In this document: positions 7,637-17,193 of the stretch, piece after piece
Numbering within the stretch: position 1 is the first letter of the stretch
Layout: each line of letters starts with the position of its first letter
Source: Caulobacter sp.
Lineage (GTDB): Bacteria > Pseudomonadota > Alphaproteobacteria > Caulobacterales > Caulobacteraceae
Assembly (NCBI GenBank): GCA_017745235.1
Contig: JAGHZU010000012.1
Location: forward strand, 1 to 64,000
Direction of reading: 5' to 3'
Length of the DNA: 64,000 nt
The notes under the pieces: generated by a model
What the model saw: the letters and a program-made list of their open reading frames with translations, nothing else
Database searches by the model: none
Told to the model about the DNA's origin: nothing
Translations under genes and position numbers: made by a program

Positions 7637-9754
7637 ATGTCGCTGAACACCATCCTCAACGTCGGGACTTCAGGCATGATGGCGGCCCAGACGGGCCTGC
7701 GCGTCGTCTCCGACAACATCGCCAACATCAATACGGCCGGCTACGTCCGCAAGACGATCGCCCAGTCCAACCTCGTGTCGAACGGCATGGGCGTTGGCGT
7801 CAACATCGACGCCATCAAGCGGGCCACCGACAAGTTCATGGCCGCCGCCAGCCTGAACGCCGCCTCGACCGCGGGCCGCGCCTCGGCCGTGGCGACGGCG
7901 ATGGACAACGCCCAGAAGCTGTTCGGCGACCCCAGCGCCAAGACCAACTTCTTCACCGCCCTGGATGACGTGTACGCCGCGTTCTCGGCGGCGGTCGACG
8001 ACCCGTCGTCCACCCTGCTGCGCAGCCAGGTCACCTCCAAGCTCGGGGACTTCCTGAGCGAGAGCAAGCGCATCACCGCCTCGCTCTCCAGCCAGATCAC
8101 CGACGCCGACACCCGCATCTCGTCCGACGTCGACCGCGTCAACGCGCTGCTCAAGCAGATCGACTCCCTGAACGCCGACATCACCCGCGCCAAGATGTCG
8201 GGCGCCGACGCCACCGGCTCGGAGAACGTCCAGAGCGGCCTCATCAACGAGCTGTCGACCTATATGAGCGTGTCGGTCAGCGACCGCGCCAACGGCGGGG
8301 TGACCGTCCGCTCGTCCGAAGGAATCAGCCTGGCGGGCGACGGCCCGGCCACCCTGGGCTATGTCCAGTCAGGCCCGGCCAACGGCTACATCACCGTCAC
8401 CACCGCCAACAGCGGCGGCCAGACCAGCCCCCTCTACCTGGCCAACGGCGAGCTGCAGGGCCTTCTGGAGCTGCGCAACAAGGAGCTGCCCTACCTCTCC
8501 GACCAACTGGGCGAGTTCGTCACCCGCGCGGCCGAAGAGCTGAACCGCGCTTCCAACGCCTCCAGCTCGGTCCCCGCCCCCTCGACCATGACCGGCAAGG
8601 ACACCGGCCTGGACGCGGCCACGGCCTTCAAGAACTTCACCGGCAAGACCACGATCGCGATCACCAACGCCTCGGGCGTGATCCAGAAGCGCGTGGACAT
8701 CGACTTCGACGCCGGGACCATGACGGTGGACGGCGCGCCGGGCCCGGCCTTCACCAACGCCAACTTCACCGCCCAGCTGACCAGCGCCCTGGGCGGCATG
8801 GGTACGGCCACCTTCGCCAACGGCCAGCTGAGCCTGAACACCTCGACCGCCGGGAACGGCATCGCCATCGTCGACGACGCCACCACCCCGTCCAGCAAGG
8901 CCGGCAAGGGCTTCAGCCAGTTCTTCGGCCTCAACGACATCGTCCGCACCAGCAGCTACTCGCCGTACGAGACGGGGATGACGGCGGCCGATCCGAACGG
9001 CTTCACGCCGGGCCAGACCATCACCCTTCGCCTCACCGACGCCGACGGCGGCCGCATCCGCGACATCCAGGTGGCCGTGCCCGCCGGCACGGGCACGATG
9101 CAGGAGATGCTGGACGCCCTGAACTCGCGCAACACCGGGGTGGGCCTCTATGGCGCGTTCAGCCTGGGCTCGAAGGGCGAGCTGACCTTCAATTCGAACA
9201 CCTCCAGCCCCGTCAGCCTGTCGGTGGTGCAGGACAACACCCAGCGCGGCGTCGGCGGTCCGTCGATGAGCCAGCTGTTCGGCATCGGCCTGAGCGAGCG
9301 CAGCACCCGCGGGGGCCTGTTCTCGGTCGACTCCGCCATGGACGCCAACCCGGCCAAGCTGCCCTTCGCCAAGCTGGACCTGACGGCCGCGGCCGGCACG
9401 CCGGCCCTGGCGGTGGGCGACGGCCGCGGAGCCCTGGCCCTGGCCAAGTCCGGCGACGTCACCACCGCCTTCGGCCAGGCCGGCGACGTGGCGGGCGGCT
9501 CCAAGAGCGTGCTGACCTACGGCGCGGACTTTTCCGGCTCGATCGCCCGCAAGGCCGCCGCCGCCGAAAGCCGCAAGGACGCGGCCGTCTCGGTCCAGAC
9601 CGAGGTCGACGCCCAGCGCCAGTCGCAGGAAGGCGTCAACCTCGACGAAGAACTGGTGAACCTCACCACCTACCAGCAGGCGTTCAACGCCTCGGCCCGC
9701 CTGATCCAGGCGACGAAGGACATGTACGAAGTCCTCACCGGCATCCTTTCCTAG
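7637..9754 (+). CDS. flgK: Flagellar hook-associated protein FlgK (HAP1; flaN of Caulobacter)
   Basis: 705 aa. The N-terminus (SLNTILNVGTSGMMAAQTGLRVVSDNIANINTAGYVRK) has the rod/hook D0 signature. The C-terminal helix (EEGVNLDEELVNLTTYQQAFNASARLIQATKDMYEVLTGILS, with Gln before Glu-Gly-Val) is the FlgK pattern. FlgK is the first junction protein between hook and filament. The start has a good ribosome site (GCAGGAG, 7621-7627). flgL follows after 11 nt, so the two form one operon under the sigma-54 promoter at 7458. Confidence 0.95.
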   Translation: MSLNTILNVGTSGMMAAQTGLRVVSDNIANINTAGYVRKTIAQSNLVSNGMGVGVNIDAIKRATDKFMAAASLNAASTAGRASAVATAMDNAQKLFGDPSAKTNFFTALDDVYAAFSAAVDDPSSTLLRSQVTSKLGDFLSESKRITASLSSQITDADTRISSDVDRVNALLKQIDSLNADITRAKMSGADATGSENVQSGLINELSTYMSVSVSDRANGGVTVRSSEGISLAGDGPATLGYVQSGPANGYITVTTANSGGQTSPLYLANGELQGLLELRNKELPYLSDQLGEFVTRAAEELNRASNASSSVPAPSTMTGKDTGLDAATAFKNFTGKTTIAITNASGVIQKRVDIDFDAGTMTVDGAPGPAFTNANFTAQLTSALGGMGTATFANGQLSLNTSTAGNGIAIVDDATTPSSKAGKGFSQFFGLNDIVRTSSYSPYETGMTAADPNGFTPGQTITLRLTDADGGRIRDIQVAVPAGTGTMQEMLDALNSRNTGVGLYGAFSLGSKGELTFNSNTSSPVSLSVVQDNTQRGVGGPSMSQLFGIGLSERSTRGGLFSVDSAMDANPAKLPFAKLDLTAAAGTPALAVGDGRGALALAKSGDVTTAFGQAGDVAGGSKSVLTYGADFSGSIARKAAAAESRKDAAVSVQTEVDAQRQSQEGVNLDEELVNLTTYQQAFNASARLIQATKDMYEVLTGILS

Positions 9755-9765
9755 GGACATAAGCC

Positions 9766-10689
9766 ATGACCCGTGTCTCCACCTCCGGCAATTTCGGCGT
9801 GATGACCAGCAACCTGATGCGCGCGCAGGTGCTGCAGTCGATCGCCGGCGAGCAGGTCTCCAGCCAGAAGAACGCCAACGACCTGAAGGGCTACGCCAAG
9901 AACGCGGAAGTCCTGACGGCCATGCGCAGCGCCCAGGCCAAGGTCGCCGGCTTCCTGGACCAGACCACCCTGGTCTCCAACCGCCTGGACGTGCAGGACA
10001 TCGGCATCGGCCAGATCGGCGACGCCACCCAGTCGGCGCGCGACGCCATCGCCAACGCCGTGGCCGCCGGCAGCGCCGAGACGCTGATGCAGCAGCTGAA
10101 CGGTGCGTTCAACGACGTAATCCAGGGCCTGAACACCAAGTCCAGCGGCCGCTACGTCTTCGCCGGCGCCAAGTCGGACACCCAGCCGACCACCGCCACC
10201 AGCATGGCCGACCTGACCGCCGCGCCGTCGACCGCGTCGCTGTTCCAGAACGACCAGTACATCACCAGCAACCGCATCGACGACACCACGTCGGTCGACA
10301 CCGGCGTGCTGGCCGACAAGCTGGGCACGGGCGTGTTCGACGCCTTCAAGCAGGTCCAGGCCTATGTCGACGCCAACGGCCCGTTCACCGGCAAGCTGAC
10401 CCAGGCCCAGAGCGACTTCCTCAAGGGCCTGCTGCCCACCTTCGACAGCGTCAAGACCGACCTGGTCACCGCCCAGGCCAAGAACGGCCTGAACCAGAAG
10501 CGCTTCGAAACGGCCCAGACCGACCTGAAGGACCGCGCCGACACCCTGACCACCATGGTCGGCGGCATCACCGACGTGGACATGGCCGAGGCGGTGACCC
10601 GCCTGCAGGCCGCCCAGCTGTCGGTCCAGGCCTCGGCCCAGGTGTTCGCATCCTTGCAGAACTCGTCGCTGCTGAACGTTCTGAAGTAG
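9766..10689 (+). CDS. flgL: Flagellar hook-filament junction protein FlgL (HAP3)
   Basis: 307 aa with flagellin-like ends. The N-terminus is [39 protein letters not shown]. The C-terminal coiled helix ([38 protein letters not shown]) is the usual flagellin C domain. FlgL joins FlgK to the filament. It is directly downstream of flgK (11 nt) and is the last gene of that operon. Confidence 0.93.
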   Translation: MTRVSTSGNFGVMTSNLMRAQVLQSIAGEQVSSQKNANDLKGYAKNAEVLTAMRSAQAKVAGFLDQTTLVSNRLDVQDIGIGQIGDATQSARDAIANAVAAGSAETLMQQLNGAFNDVIQGLNTKSSGRYVFAGAKSDTQPTTATSMADLTAAPSTASLFQNDQYITSNRIDDTTSVDTGVLADKLGTGVFDAFKQVQAYVDANGPFTGKLTQAQSDFLKGLLPTFDSVKTDLVTAQAKNGLNQKRFETAQTDLKDRADTLTTMVGGITDVDMAEAVTRLQAAQLSVQASAQVFASLQNSSLLNVLK

Positions 10690-10753
10690 GCGGCGGCCCC
10701 CCGCGACACCCCGCGACCTCGCAAAACGGGCTCCCAGCCGCTATATGCGCGCG

Positions 10754-11971
10754 ATGGACGCCGACCTGACCCTGACGCAAGCCGCCCCCGCCGCCTCCCC
10801 CGTGCTCGATCGCGCGGTCGAGGCCGTGCGCCAGGCCGTCGGCCTCCCCGCCGGGACCCGCATCGTGGCGGCCATGTCGGGCGGGGTGGACTCCACCGTC
10901 ACCGCCGCCCTGCTGCATCGCGCGGGCTACGACGTCGTCGGCGTGACCCTGCAGCTCTACGACCATGGCGCGGCGATCGCCAAGAAGGGCGCCTGCTGCG
11001 CCGGCCAGGACATCCTGGACGCCCGCGTGGCCGCCGAGCGGATCGGCATCCCGCATTACGTCCTGGACTACGAAAGCCGCTTCAAGGAGCAGGTCATCGA
11101 GGACTTCGCCGACGCCTATCTGCGCGGCGAGACCCCGATCCCCTGCGTACGCTGCAACCAGACGGTCAAGTTCCGCGACCTGCTGGACGTGGCCCGCGAC
11201 CTGGGCGCCGAAGCCATGGCCACCGGCCACTATGTGCAGCGCGCCCTGCCCGCCGCGGGAGGCAACCGCCCGCAGCTGCGCCGCGCCGCCGATCCGGCCA
11301 AGGACCAGAGCTACTTCCTGTTCGCCACCACGGCCGAGCAGCTGGACTTCCTGCGCTTCCCTCTGGGCGGCATGGACAAGCCGACCGTGCGCGCCATCGC
11401 CTCGGAGCTGGGCCTGTCGGTAGCCGACAAGCCCGACAGCCAGGACATCTGCTTCGTGCCCGAGGGCAAGTACACCACGGTCATCGACCGCATCCGCCCG
11501 CAAGGCGCGGAGCCGGGCGACATCGTGCACCTGGACGGTCGCGTGCTGGGCCGCCACGAAGGCGTGACCCGCTACACCATCGGCCAGCGCCGGGGCCTGA
11601 ACATCGCCGTGGGCGACCCGCTGTTCGTGGTCCGCATCGACGCCGACAAGCGCCACGTGGTGGTGGGTCCGCGCGAGGCGCTGCTGACCCGCGCCCTGTC
11701 GCTGAAGGAAGGCAACTGGCTGGGCGCCCAGGACAGCCTGGAAGCGGCCGCCGCCGACGGCGCGCCGGTGCTGGCCCGCGTGCGCTCGACGCGCGAACCC
11801 GTCCCGGGCCGCCTGGCCCTGGACGACGGCGAGGCGCGCCTGGTGTTCGACGTTCTGGAAGAAGGCGTCGCCCCGGGCCAGGCCTGCGTGCTCTACGATC
11901 CCGCCGATCCCGACCGCGTGCTGGGCGGCGGCTTCATCGCCACGACCGAACGGGCCGAGGCGGCGCTTTAG
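10754..11971 (+). CDS. mnmA: tRNA 2-thiouridine synthesizing protein MnmA
   Basis: 405 aa from ATG 10754, or 408 aa from the in-frame ATG at 10745. The PP-loop [13 protein letters not shown] binds ATP. Counting from 10745, the catalytic cysteines correspond to C137 ([11 protein letters not shown]) and C236 ([13 protein letters not shown]). The C-terminal beta-barrel is present. MnmA thiolates U34 of tRNA Lys, Glu and Gln. A -10-like GCTATAT (10739-10745) overlaps the first ATG. That would make the second ATG the start of a leaderless or nearly leaderless mRNA, a common arrangement in Caulobacter; this is inference. It is convergent with the TonB receptor gene. Confidence 0.94.
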   Translation: MDADLTLTQAAPAASPVLDRAVEAVRQAVGLPAGTRIVAAMSGGVDSTVTAALLHRAGYDVVGVTLQLYDHGAAIAKKGACCAGQDILDARVAAERIGIPHYVLDYESRFKEQVIEDFADAYLRGETPIPCVRCNQTVKFRDLLDVARDLGAEAMATGHYVQRALPAAGGNRPQLRRAADPAKDQSYFLFATTAEQLDFLRFPLGGMDKPTVRAIASELGLSVADKPDSQDICFVPEGKYTTVIDRIRPQGAEPGDIVHLDGRVLGRHEGVTRYTIGQRRGLNIAVGDPLFVVRIDADKRHVVVGPREALLTRALSLKEGNWLGAQDSLEAAAADGAPVLARVRSTREPVPGRLALDDGEARLVFDVLEEGVAPGQACVLYDPADPDRVLGGGFIATTERAEAAL

Positions 11972-12032
11972 GCCGCCGACCGCCCGGACGGCGGGCCTGC
12001 TCCCCGGGGCGAGGTCAGGCGACGGATCCGCC

Positions 12033-14423
12033 CTAGAAGTGGTAGCGGACGGTCGCGCCGATGGTGCGCGGGTTGCCCGGATAGCCCTGGATCAGGCCCG
12101 TCGACTTCGTCAGGCCCAGCAGGTTGATGTAGTAGGCCTTGTCGAACAGGTTTTCCGACCAGACCTGCACGTCGATGGTCTCGTCGCGCAGCAGCATGCC
12201 CACCCGCAGGTTGGCCAGGGCGTAGCTCTTGATCTCCGCCGAGGGGTCCAGGGTGATGGTGGTGTTCTGCTTGGAGCGCCAGTTGCCGTCCAGGATGACG
12301 TAGTTGCTTGTGCCCGGCGCGAACGAGTGGCTGTACTCGACGGTCAGGTTGGTGGTCCACTTGGGCGCCCAGGCCACCTGACGGCCGGTCAGGTCGCAGG
12401 TCAGGGCCGTGGACTGGGCCGGGCAGACCGAGTTGTGGAAGCTGCCGTAGGTGGCCTCGTTATAGGCCACGAAGCCCTTCAGGCGCAGCTCGCCCAGGCG
12501 CGCCTCGCTCTCGACCTCCACGCCCTTGGAACGCAGCGAGCCGACATTGGCCAGGAACTTCACGGCGGTGTTGCCCACGCCGATGGCCTGGTTGGCCTGG
12601 TAGTTCTTCACCTCGGTGTCGAAGGCGGTGACGTTCAGCAGCAGGCGGCGGTCGAACCACTCGCTCTTGAAGCCGGCCTCGATGTTGTCGGAGGTCTCGC
12701 CCTTCACATCCTGGCCCGCGCCGTAGACGGCGGTGGCCGGGTCGAACGGCAGCAGGTTGAAGCCCGCCGACTTGTGGCCGCGCGCGGCGGTCAGGTAGGC
12801 CATGAAGTTGGGGGTGACCTGGTAGTTCACGCCGATCTGGCCCGACAGCGACTTGTCCTTCAGGCTGTCGACGGCGCGGCCCAGCTGGGCGTTGGCGCCG
12901 GCGGCCGACATGGCGTTCATCTGGGCCTGGTTCAGGTTGCCCAGGTTGCTCTCGACCCAGCCGCTGTAGCTGTAGTCACGGTCTTCCCAGGTCTGGCGCA
13001 GGCCCAGGTTCACCGACCACTTCTTGTCCGCGTCAGGATGCCAGACGACGTTGCCGAACAGGGCCTGGGTGTCGGTGTGGAAGCTGGCGTACGAGCGGAT
13101 GCCGAAGCCGGCCACCGCACTGGCGTAGGCGCCCTGGGCCCAGGTCTTGCCGCCCAGGGCGGGGAACGCCGAGGCCGAGGGGTTGGCCGCCCAGATGTAG
13201 TACTGGTCGCCGAAGCGGATGCGCGAGTTCACGCCCAGGTACTGGCGCGACAGGAACACGCCGGCCACGGCCTCGATCGGGCCGCCCTTGGGCGAGGCCC
13301 AGCGGGCTTCTTCCGAATACTGCCGCTCGACGTTGCACGAACCGTAGTCCGGCAGGGCGTTCAGCTGGGTGTAGTCGTTGTCGTTGTTGGTGAAGCAGGT
13401 CCAGTTCTGGAAGGCCGTGATCGAGGTCAGCGCGCCCTTGTCGCCCAGGTCCCAGTCGAACTGGCCGCTGACCAGGTTGCCGTGAGTGGTGGCGGTCAGG
13501 GGCGCGTCGATATTGACCTGGCGCTTCCTGGCGTCGCTGACCAGCAAGGCGTAGCCGGCCGCGGCCATGCGGGCCTGCAGGGCGGCGGGGTTGTAGACCG
13601 ACAGGGTCACCGGGCCGATCGAGTTGAAGTTCTGCTCGGAATGCGAGGCGATCAGGCGGAACGTGGCGTCGTCGGTCAGGTTGGCCAGGAGTTGCAGGCG
13701 CACGCCCTCGCCCTGGCGGGCGTTGGCGGCCGGGCCGCCGTGGACGTTGGGATAGTTGCCGTCCTTGTCGCTGTAGAAGGCCGACACGCGGCCGGCCAGC
13801 TTGCCCTCGATCAGCGGCCCCGAGGCGCTGACCTTGACCTGCTTGAGGTTCTGGTCGCCCACCGTGCCCTCGATCGCGAACTCGGGCGTGAAGCTGGGGA
13901 CCTTGGAGTTGATGATCACCGCGCCGGCGGTGGTGTTCTTGCCGAACAGGGTGCCCTGCGGGCCGCGCAGCAGCTCGACGTCGGCGATGTCGTTGAAGTC
14001 GCTCGACACCATGCCCTGGCGCCCGCTGTAGACCCCGTCGACGAAGATGCCGACCGAGCCGTCGATGCCGTCGGTGTTGAAGCCGTTGTTGCCGATGCCC
14101 CGGACGCCCAGGTTCAGTTGCTTGGGGTTGGTCAGATAGACCGAGAACGACGGGAACTTGTGCTGGAAGTCGGTGAAGTTGACCAGGTTCTCGCGCTGGA
14201 GCTCCAGGGCGTTGATGACCGTGATCGGCACCGGCACGTCCTGGACGTTCTCGGCGCGCTTGCGGGCGAAGACGGTGACCTCTTCCAGGCGATCGACATC
14301 GCCGGCCGCCTTGGCGTCGGCCTCGGCCGCGTGAACCTGGGAAACGCCCAGCAGCATGCCGCTGCTGGCGAAAAGCAGCGCGAGCCCGCGCGAAAGCCGG
14401 CGACCGCCTCGAGCAACCGTCAT
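12033..14423 (-). CDS. TonB-dependent outer-membrane receptor
   Basis: 796 aa with an N-terminal signal peptide (about 1-33, ending VHAAEA). It is followed by a plug domain (EEVTVFARKRAENVQDVPVPITVINA, GIGNNGFNTDGIDGSVGIFVDGVYSGRQG, LLRGPQGTLFGKNTTAGAVII) and a 22-strand-type barrel ending in the aromatic residue of TVRYHF. The Fe-receptor-like family takes up siderophores, vitamin B12 or, in Caulobacter, many carbohydrates and aromatics; the substrate cannot be read from sequence. No transport or regulatory partner is adjacent. The 14424-14624 upstream stretch has no gene. Confidence 0.92.
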   Translation of the reverse strand: MTVARGGRRLSRGLALLFASSGMLLGVSQVHAAEADAKAAGDVDRLEEVTVFARKRAENVQDVPVPITVINALELQRENLVNFTDFQHKFPSFSVYLTNPKQLNLGVRGIGNNGFNTDGIDGSVGIFVDGVYSGRQGMVSSDFNDIADVELLRGPQGTLFGKNTTAGAVIINSKVPSFTPEFAIEGTVGDQNLKQVKVSASGPLIEGKLAGRVSAFYSDKDGNYPNVHGGPAANARQGEGVRLQLLANLTDDATFRLIASHSEQNFNSIGPVTLSVYNPAALQARMAAAGYALLVSDARKRQVNIDAPLTATTHGNLVSGQFDWDLGDKGALTSITAFQNWTCFTNNDNDYTQLNALPDYGSCNVERQYSEEARWASPKGGPIEAVAGVFLSRQYLGVNSRIRFGDQYYIWAANPSASAFPALGGKTWAQGAYASAVAGFGIRSYASFHTDTQALFGNVVWHPDADKKWSVNLGLRQTWEDRDYSYSGWVESNLGNLNQAQMNAMSAAGANAQLGRAVDSLKDKSLSGQIGVNYQVTPNFMAYLTAARGHKSAGFNLLPFDPATAVYGAGQDVKGETSDNIEAGFKSEWFDRRLLLNVTAFDTEVKNYQANQAIGVGNTAVKFLANVGSLRSKGVEVESEARLGELRLKGFVAYNEATYGSFHNSVCPAQSTALTCDLTGRQVAWAPKWTTNLTVEYSHSFAPGTSNYVILDGNWRSKQNTTITLDPSAEIKSYALANLRVGMLLRDETIDVQVWSENLFDKAYYINLLGLTKSTGLIQGYPGNPRTIGATVRYHF

Positions 14424-14624
14424 CGAATACCCCCGAAAGCATAGGTACGCGCACGGGCAGCCCGCGCGTCGTCTTCACGATGCCGATTTCAGTTATGGCG
14501 CGTAGAAATACTCGGCTTTCGAGCGAGACATACTCTTGCCTCGCCGAAACGGACTTCACATCAGCGCCTTATCCTGCGGATCGGCGTGTCGTCCTTAGGG
14601 AATTCTTGCGTAGGTTTTGTGACG

Positions 14625-14843
14625 CTAAGCTTCAGCGAGGTCCTTGAAGCTGAGACCGATGCAGAACAGGCAGAATCCAGCCTCGTCGACCCGCCTCGCC
14701 ACATCGGAATTGGTGTCGCCACGTTCGCGGACACGGGTGAATCGCCAGTCGTCGGGGTTTCCCTGCGCGGGAAAGGCCGCCCCGTCCGCCGTCACAAGCC
14801 GCCAGTCGGGCTTGGTGCGATGGACGTAGAAGCGATAGCTCAC
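14625..14843 (-). CDS. 72-aa hypothetical protein coupled to the HxlR regulator
   Basis: The GTG at 14841-14843 overlaps the TGA stop (14840-14842) of the HxlR gene, so it is translated by coupling. The product starts VSYRFYVHRTKPDWRLVTAD and contains DDWRFTRVRERGDTNSDVARRVDEAG, with CLFC near the end (F-C-L-F-C-I-G-L-S-F). No domain was recognised. Its codon use matches the neighbours and the -1 overlap is typical of a real gene. The alternative longer frame to 14987 is a shadow of the HxlR C-terminus. Confidence 0.55.
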   Translation of the reverse strand: MSYRFYVHRTKPDWRLVTADGAAFPAQGNPDDWRFTRVRERGDTNSDVARRVDEAGFCLFCIGLSFKDLAEA

Positions 14844-15343
14844 TCGGCGGCGATCTTTACGGCGGCTTCCAGCGCCTCGCCCACGGTCAGGGCCGGCTCC
14901 TCGTGGATCACGCGGGTCAGGTCGCGGCCGTCGACGATCTCGCCGCAGGCCTCGCAGGCCAGCTTGGGATGGAAATCGCAGCCGCATTTCTTATGGACGA
15001 AGTGCACCGGCCCCTTGCCCACGCCGTAGACGTGCTGGTCGCCCCACTCGGCCATGGTCAGCAGGACCGGCGACAGGGCGCGCCCCTTGGGGGTCAGCAC
15101 GTATTCGCGGCGCGGCGGGCGCTCGGAATAGAGCCGGGGCTCCAGCACGCCGTGGCCGACCAGGCTCTTGAGCCGCGCGGCCAGAACGTTGCGCGCCACG
15201 CCCAGCCGTTCCTGCCACTGCTCGAAGCGTTTCACGCCCTGGAAGGCGTCGCGCAGGATCAGCAGGGTCCAGGGGTCGCCCACGACCTCGAGGGTGGCGG
15301 CGATGGCGCAACGTTCATTGGTGTAGTCGGCGGTCCTGCCCAT
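14840..15343 (-). CDS. HxlR-family winged-helix transcriptional regulator with a cysteine-rich tail
   Basis: 167 aa from ATG 15341-15343. Residues 8-105 are the HxlR winged helix (CAIAATLEVVGDPWTLLILRDAFQGVKRFEQWQERLGVARNVLAARLKSLVGHGVLEPRLYSERPPRREYVLTPKGR). Residues 118-133 carry CGCDFHPKLACEAC, a C-x-C-x7-C-x2-C arrangement beyond the usual domain that could bind zinc. HxlR proteins often sense small electrophiles or metals and regulate a divergent gene, here the thiolase. The reported upstream frame to 15667 is longer than the family; 15343 gives the right length. Confidence 0.87.
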   Translation of the reverse strand: MGRTADYTNERCAIAATLEVVGDPWTLLILRDAFQGVKRFEQWQERLGVARNVLAARLKSLVGHGVLEPRLYSERPPRREYVLTPKGRALSPVLLTMAEWGDQHVYGVGKGPVHFVHKKCGCDFHPKLACEACGEIVDGRDLTRVIHEEPALTVGEALEAAVKIAAE

Positions 15344-15381
15344 CACGTGAAGGTGAAGCCTTCCGCCGGGGAATGCAAGGG

Positions 15382-15421
15382 TTGCTTTTGCAGACCGACA
15401 CAAGTAAGTTTTCAAAAGCAA
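15382..15421. promoter_or_regulatory. Inverted repeat, likely HxlR operator
   Basis: TTGCTTTTG (15382-15390) and CAAAAGCAA (15413-15421) are perfect inverted 9-mers with 22 nt between them. They lie 39-78 bp upstream of the regulator start, in the region shared with the divergent thiolase. The spacing suits two winged-helix dimers or looping; the role is inferred. Confidence 0.5.
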
Positions 15422-15641
15422 TTGACTCTCTCGGTTGCTCACTGGGAGCGCGCCGGCCGTTTGTCCAAGCCGTTCCGCGGCCGCCGCGCTCCCGTCTTTG
15501 AACAGCCTCGGAACCGCCCGCCGTGAAGCTTTCCGCTTCCCGCCTCCGCCACCTTCCCCGCGAAAGACTTGCGCCAGGGCGGCCGGTGAGGGTTTATTCC
15601 GCCGAAAAATTCCCAGAACACAGAATGGGTGGAGCTTGAGC

Positions 15642-16829
15642 ATGTCCAACGCCGATCCGGTCGTCATCGTCTCCTATGCGCGCACGCCGATGGGCGGCTT
15701 CCAGGGGGCGCTGGCCGGGGCCAAGGCCACCGAACTGGGCGCGGCGGCCGTCAAGGCCGCGATCGAGCGGGCGGGCGTCTCCGGCGAGGCGGTCGAGCAG
15801 ATCTTCATGGGCTGCGTGCTGCCCGCGGGCCTGGGCCAGGCGCCGGCCCGCCAGGCCGCCGTCGGCGCGGGCCTGCCGCTCTCGGTCGAGGCCACCACCG
15901 TCAACAAGATGTGCGGCAGCGGCATGCAGGCCGCCATCATGGCCCACGACGCCCTGGCGGCCGGCGGCGCCGACGTGATCGTGGCCGGCGGCATGGAGAG
16001 CATGACCAACGCCCCCTACCTGCTGACCAAGCACCGGTCCGGCGCGCGCATCGGCCACGACCAGATGTGGGACAGCATGTACCTGGACGGGCTGGAAGAC
16101 GCCTACACCCCGGGCAAACTGATGGGCGCCTTCGCCGAGGACACCGCCGCCACCTACCAGTTCGGCCGCGAGGCCATGGACGACTACGCCGTCAAGGGCC
16201 TGGCCAAGGCCCAGAAGGCCGTCACCTCCGGCGCCTTCGACGCCGAGATCACGCCGGTGACCATCACCACCCGCAAGGGCGTGGAAACCATCACCCAGGA
16301 CGAGCAGCCGCTGAAGGCCGACGCCGCCAAGATCCCGACCCTGCGCCCCGCCTTTGCTCGCGACGGCGGCATCACCGCGGCCAATTCCAGCTCGATCAGC
16401 GACGGCGCGGCCGCCCTGGTCATGACCCGCGAGAGCGTGGCCAAGCGGCTGGGCCTGCCGATCGTGGCCAGGGTGGTCAGCCACGCCGCCCACGCCCACG
16501 AACCGAGCCTGTTCACCACCGCCCCGGTCCCGGCGATGCGCAAGGCGCTGAAGAAGGCCGGCTGGGACGTGGCCGACGTCGACCTGTTCGAGGTCAACGA
16601 GGCCTTCGCCGTGGTCGCGATGATCGCCCAGCAGGAACTGGGCATCCCCGAGGACAGGCTGAACGTCAACGGCGGCGCCTGCGCCCTGGGCCATCCGATC
16701 GGCGCCAGCGGCGCGCGCATCCTGTGCACCCTGATCTCGGCCCTCAAGGCCCGCGGCGGCAGGAAGGGCCTGGCCTCGCTCTGCATCGGCGGCGGCGAGG
16801 CCACAGCCATGGCCGTGGAACTGGTCTAG
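15642..16829 (+). CDS. Acetyl-CoA acetyltransferase (thiolase)
   Basis: 395 aa from ATG 15642 with GGAG 8 nt upstream. The active-site residues are C91 (NKMCGSGMQ), H351 (CALGHPIGASGAR) and C381 (SLCIGGGEA). The family makes or cleaves acetoacetyl-CoA, and this member is close to biosynthetic PhaA/AtoB-type thiolases. It is divergent from the HxlR regulator. The region between them is 298 bp and holds the inverted repeat at 15382. An upstream 69-residue extension in the same frame is not typical of the family and was excluded. Confidence 0.92.
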   Translation: MSNADPVVIVSYARTPMGGFQGALAGAKATELGAAAVKAAIERAGVSGEAVEQIFMGCVLPAGLGQAPARQAAVGAGLPLSVEATTVNKMCGSGMQAAIMAHDALAAGGADVIVAGGMESMTNAPYLLTKHRSGARIGHDQMWDSMYLDGLEDAYTPGKLMGAFAEDTAATYQFGREAMDDYAVKGLAKAQKAVTSGAFDAEITPVTITTRKGVETITQDEQPLKADAAKIPTLRPAFARDGGITAANSSSISDGAAALVMTRESVAKRLGLPIVARVVSHAAHAHEPSLFTTAPVPAMRKALKKAGWDVADVDLFEVNEAFAVVAMIAQQELGIPEDRLNVNGGACALGHPIGASGARILCTLISALKARGGRKGLASLCIGGGEATAMAVELV

Positions 16830-16835
16830 GCCGCC

Positions 16836-16866
16836 CCTCCCTCACCCGTTAAACGGGTGAGGGAGG
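16836..16866. repeat. Perfect 15-bp inverted repeat after the thiolase
   Basis: CCTCCCTCACCCGTT and its exact complement flank a single A. It lies 6 bp after the thiolase stop, so it may act as a terminator. No T run follows, and its form (CTCCC/GGGAG palindrome) resembles the dispersed elements at 39.7 and 51.6 kb. Confidence 0.6.
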
Positions 16867-16908
16867 AAGGCGTCGCATCCGTTTGCAACGCCCCGCGTTT
16901 GGAAGTCC

Positions 16909-17178
16909 ATGACCGAAACCTTCAGCCACAACCCCGCCAAGAGCCGCTACGAACTGGACGTCGGAGGCCTGCTGGCCTTCGCCGACTACCAGCGCAACGG
17001 CCATCGCCTGGTCATCCCGCACGTCGAGGCCGATCCCGCCCTGCGCGGCACCGGCGCGGCCGGACGGCTGATGAGCAAGGTCGCCGAGGCCGCCCGCTCC
17101 GAGGGCCTGAAGATCGTGCCCTTGTGCAGCTACGCCTCGGCCTGGCTGCGCCGCAACGATCCCGAGATGATCGCCTAG
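16909..17178 (+). CDS. Short GNAT-like N-acetyltransferase (YjdJ type)
   Basis: 89 aa. The pattern HVEADPALRGTGAAGRLMSKVAEAARSEGLKIVPLCSYASAWL is the acetyl-CoA binding core of the small one-domain YjdJ/Acetyltransf_CG family, whose usual length is about 90. The substrate is unknown. Convergent with the LysR gene. Confidence 0.82.
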   Translation: MTETFSHNPAKSRYELDVGGLLAFADYQRNGHRLVIPHVEADPALRGTGAAGRLMSKVAEAARSEGLKIVPLCSYASAWLRRNDPEMIA

Positions 17179-17193
17179 CTGCGATAAGCCCCC

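Noticed and set aside
11979..12025. GC-rich inverted sequence between mnmA and the TonB receptor as terminator
   Set aside because: Only a 5-bp stem with no T run; too weak to list.
12039..14444. 801-aa plus-strand frame opposite the TonB receptor
   Set aside because: Pure antisense of a well-supported receptor with signal peptide and barrel.
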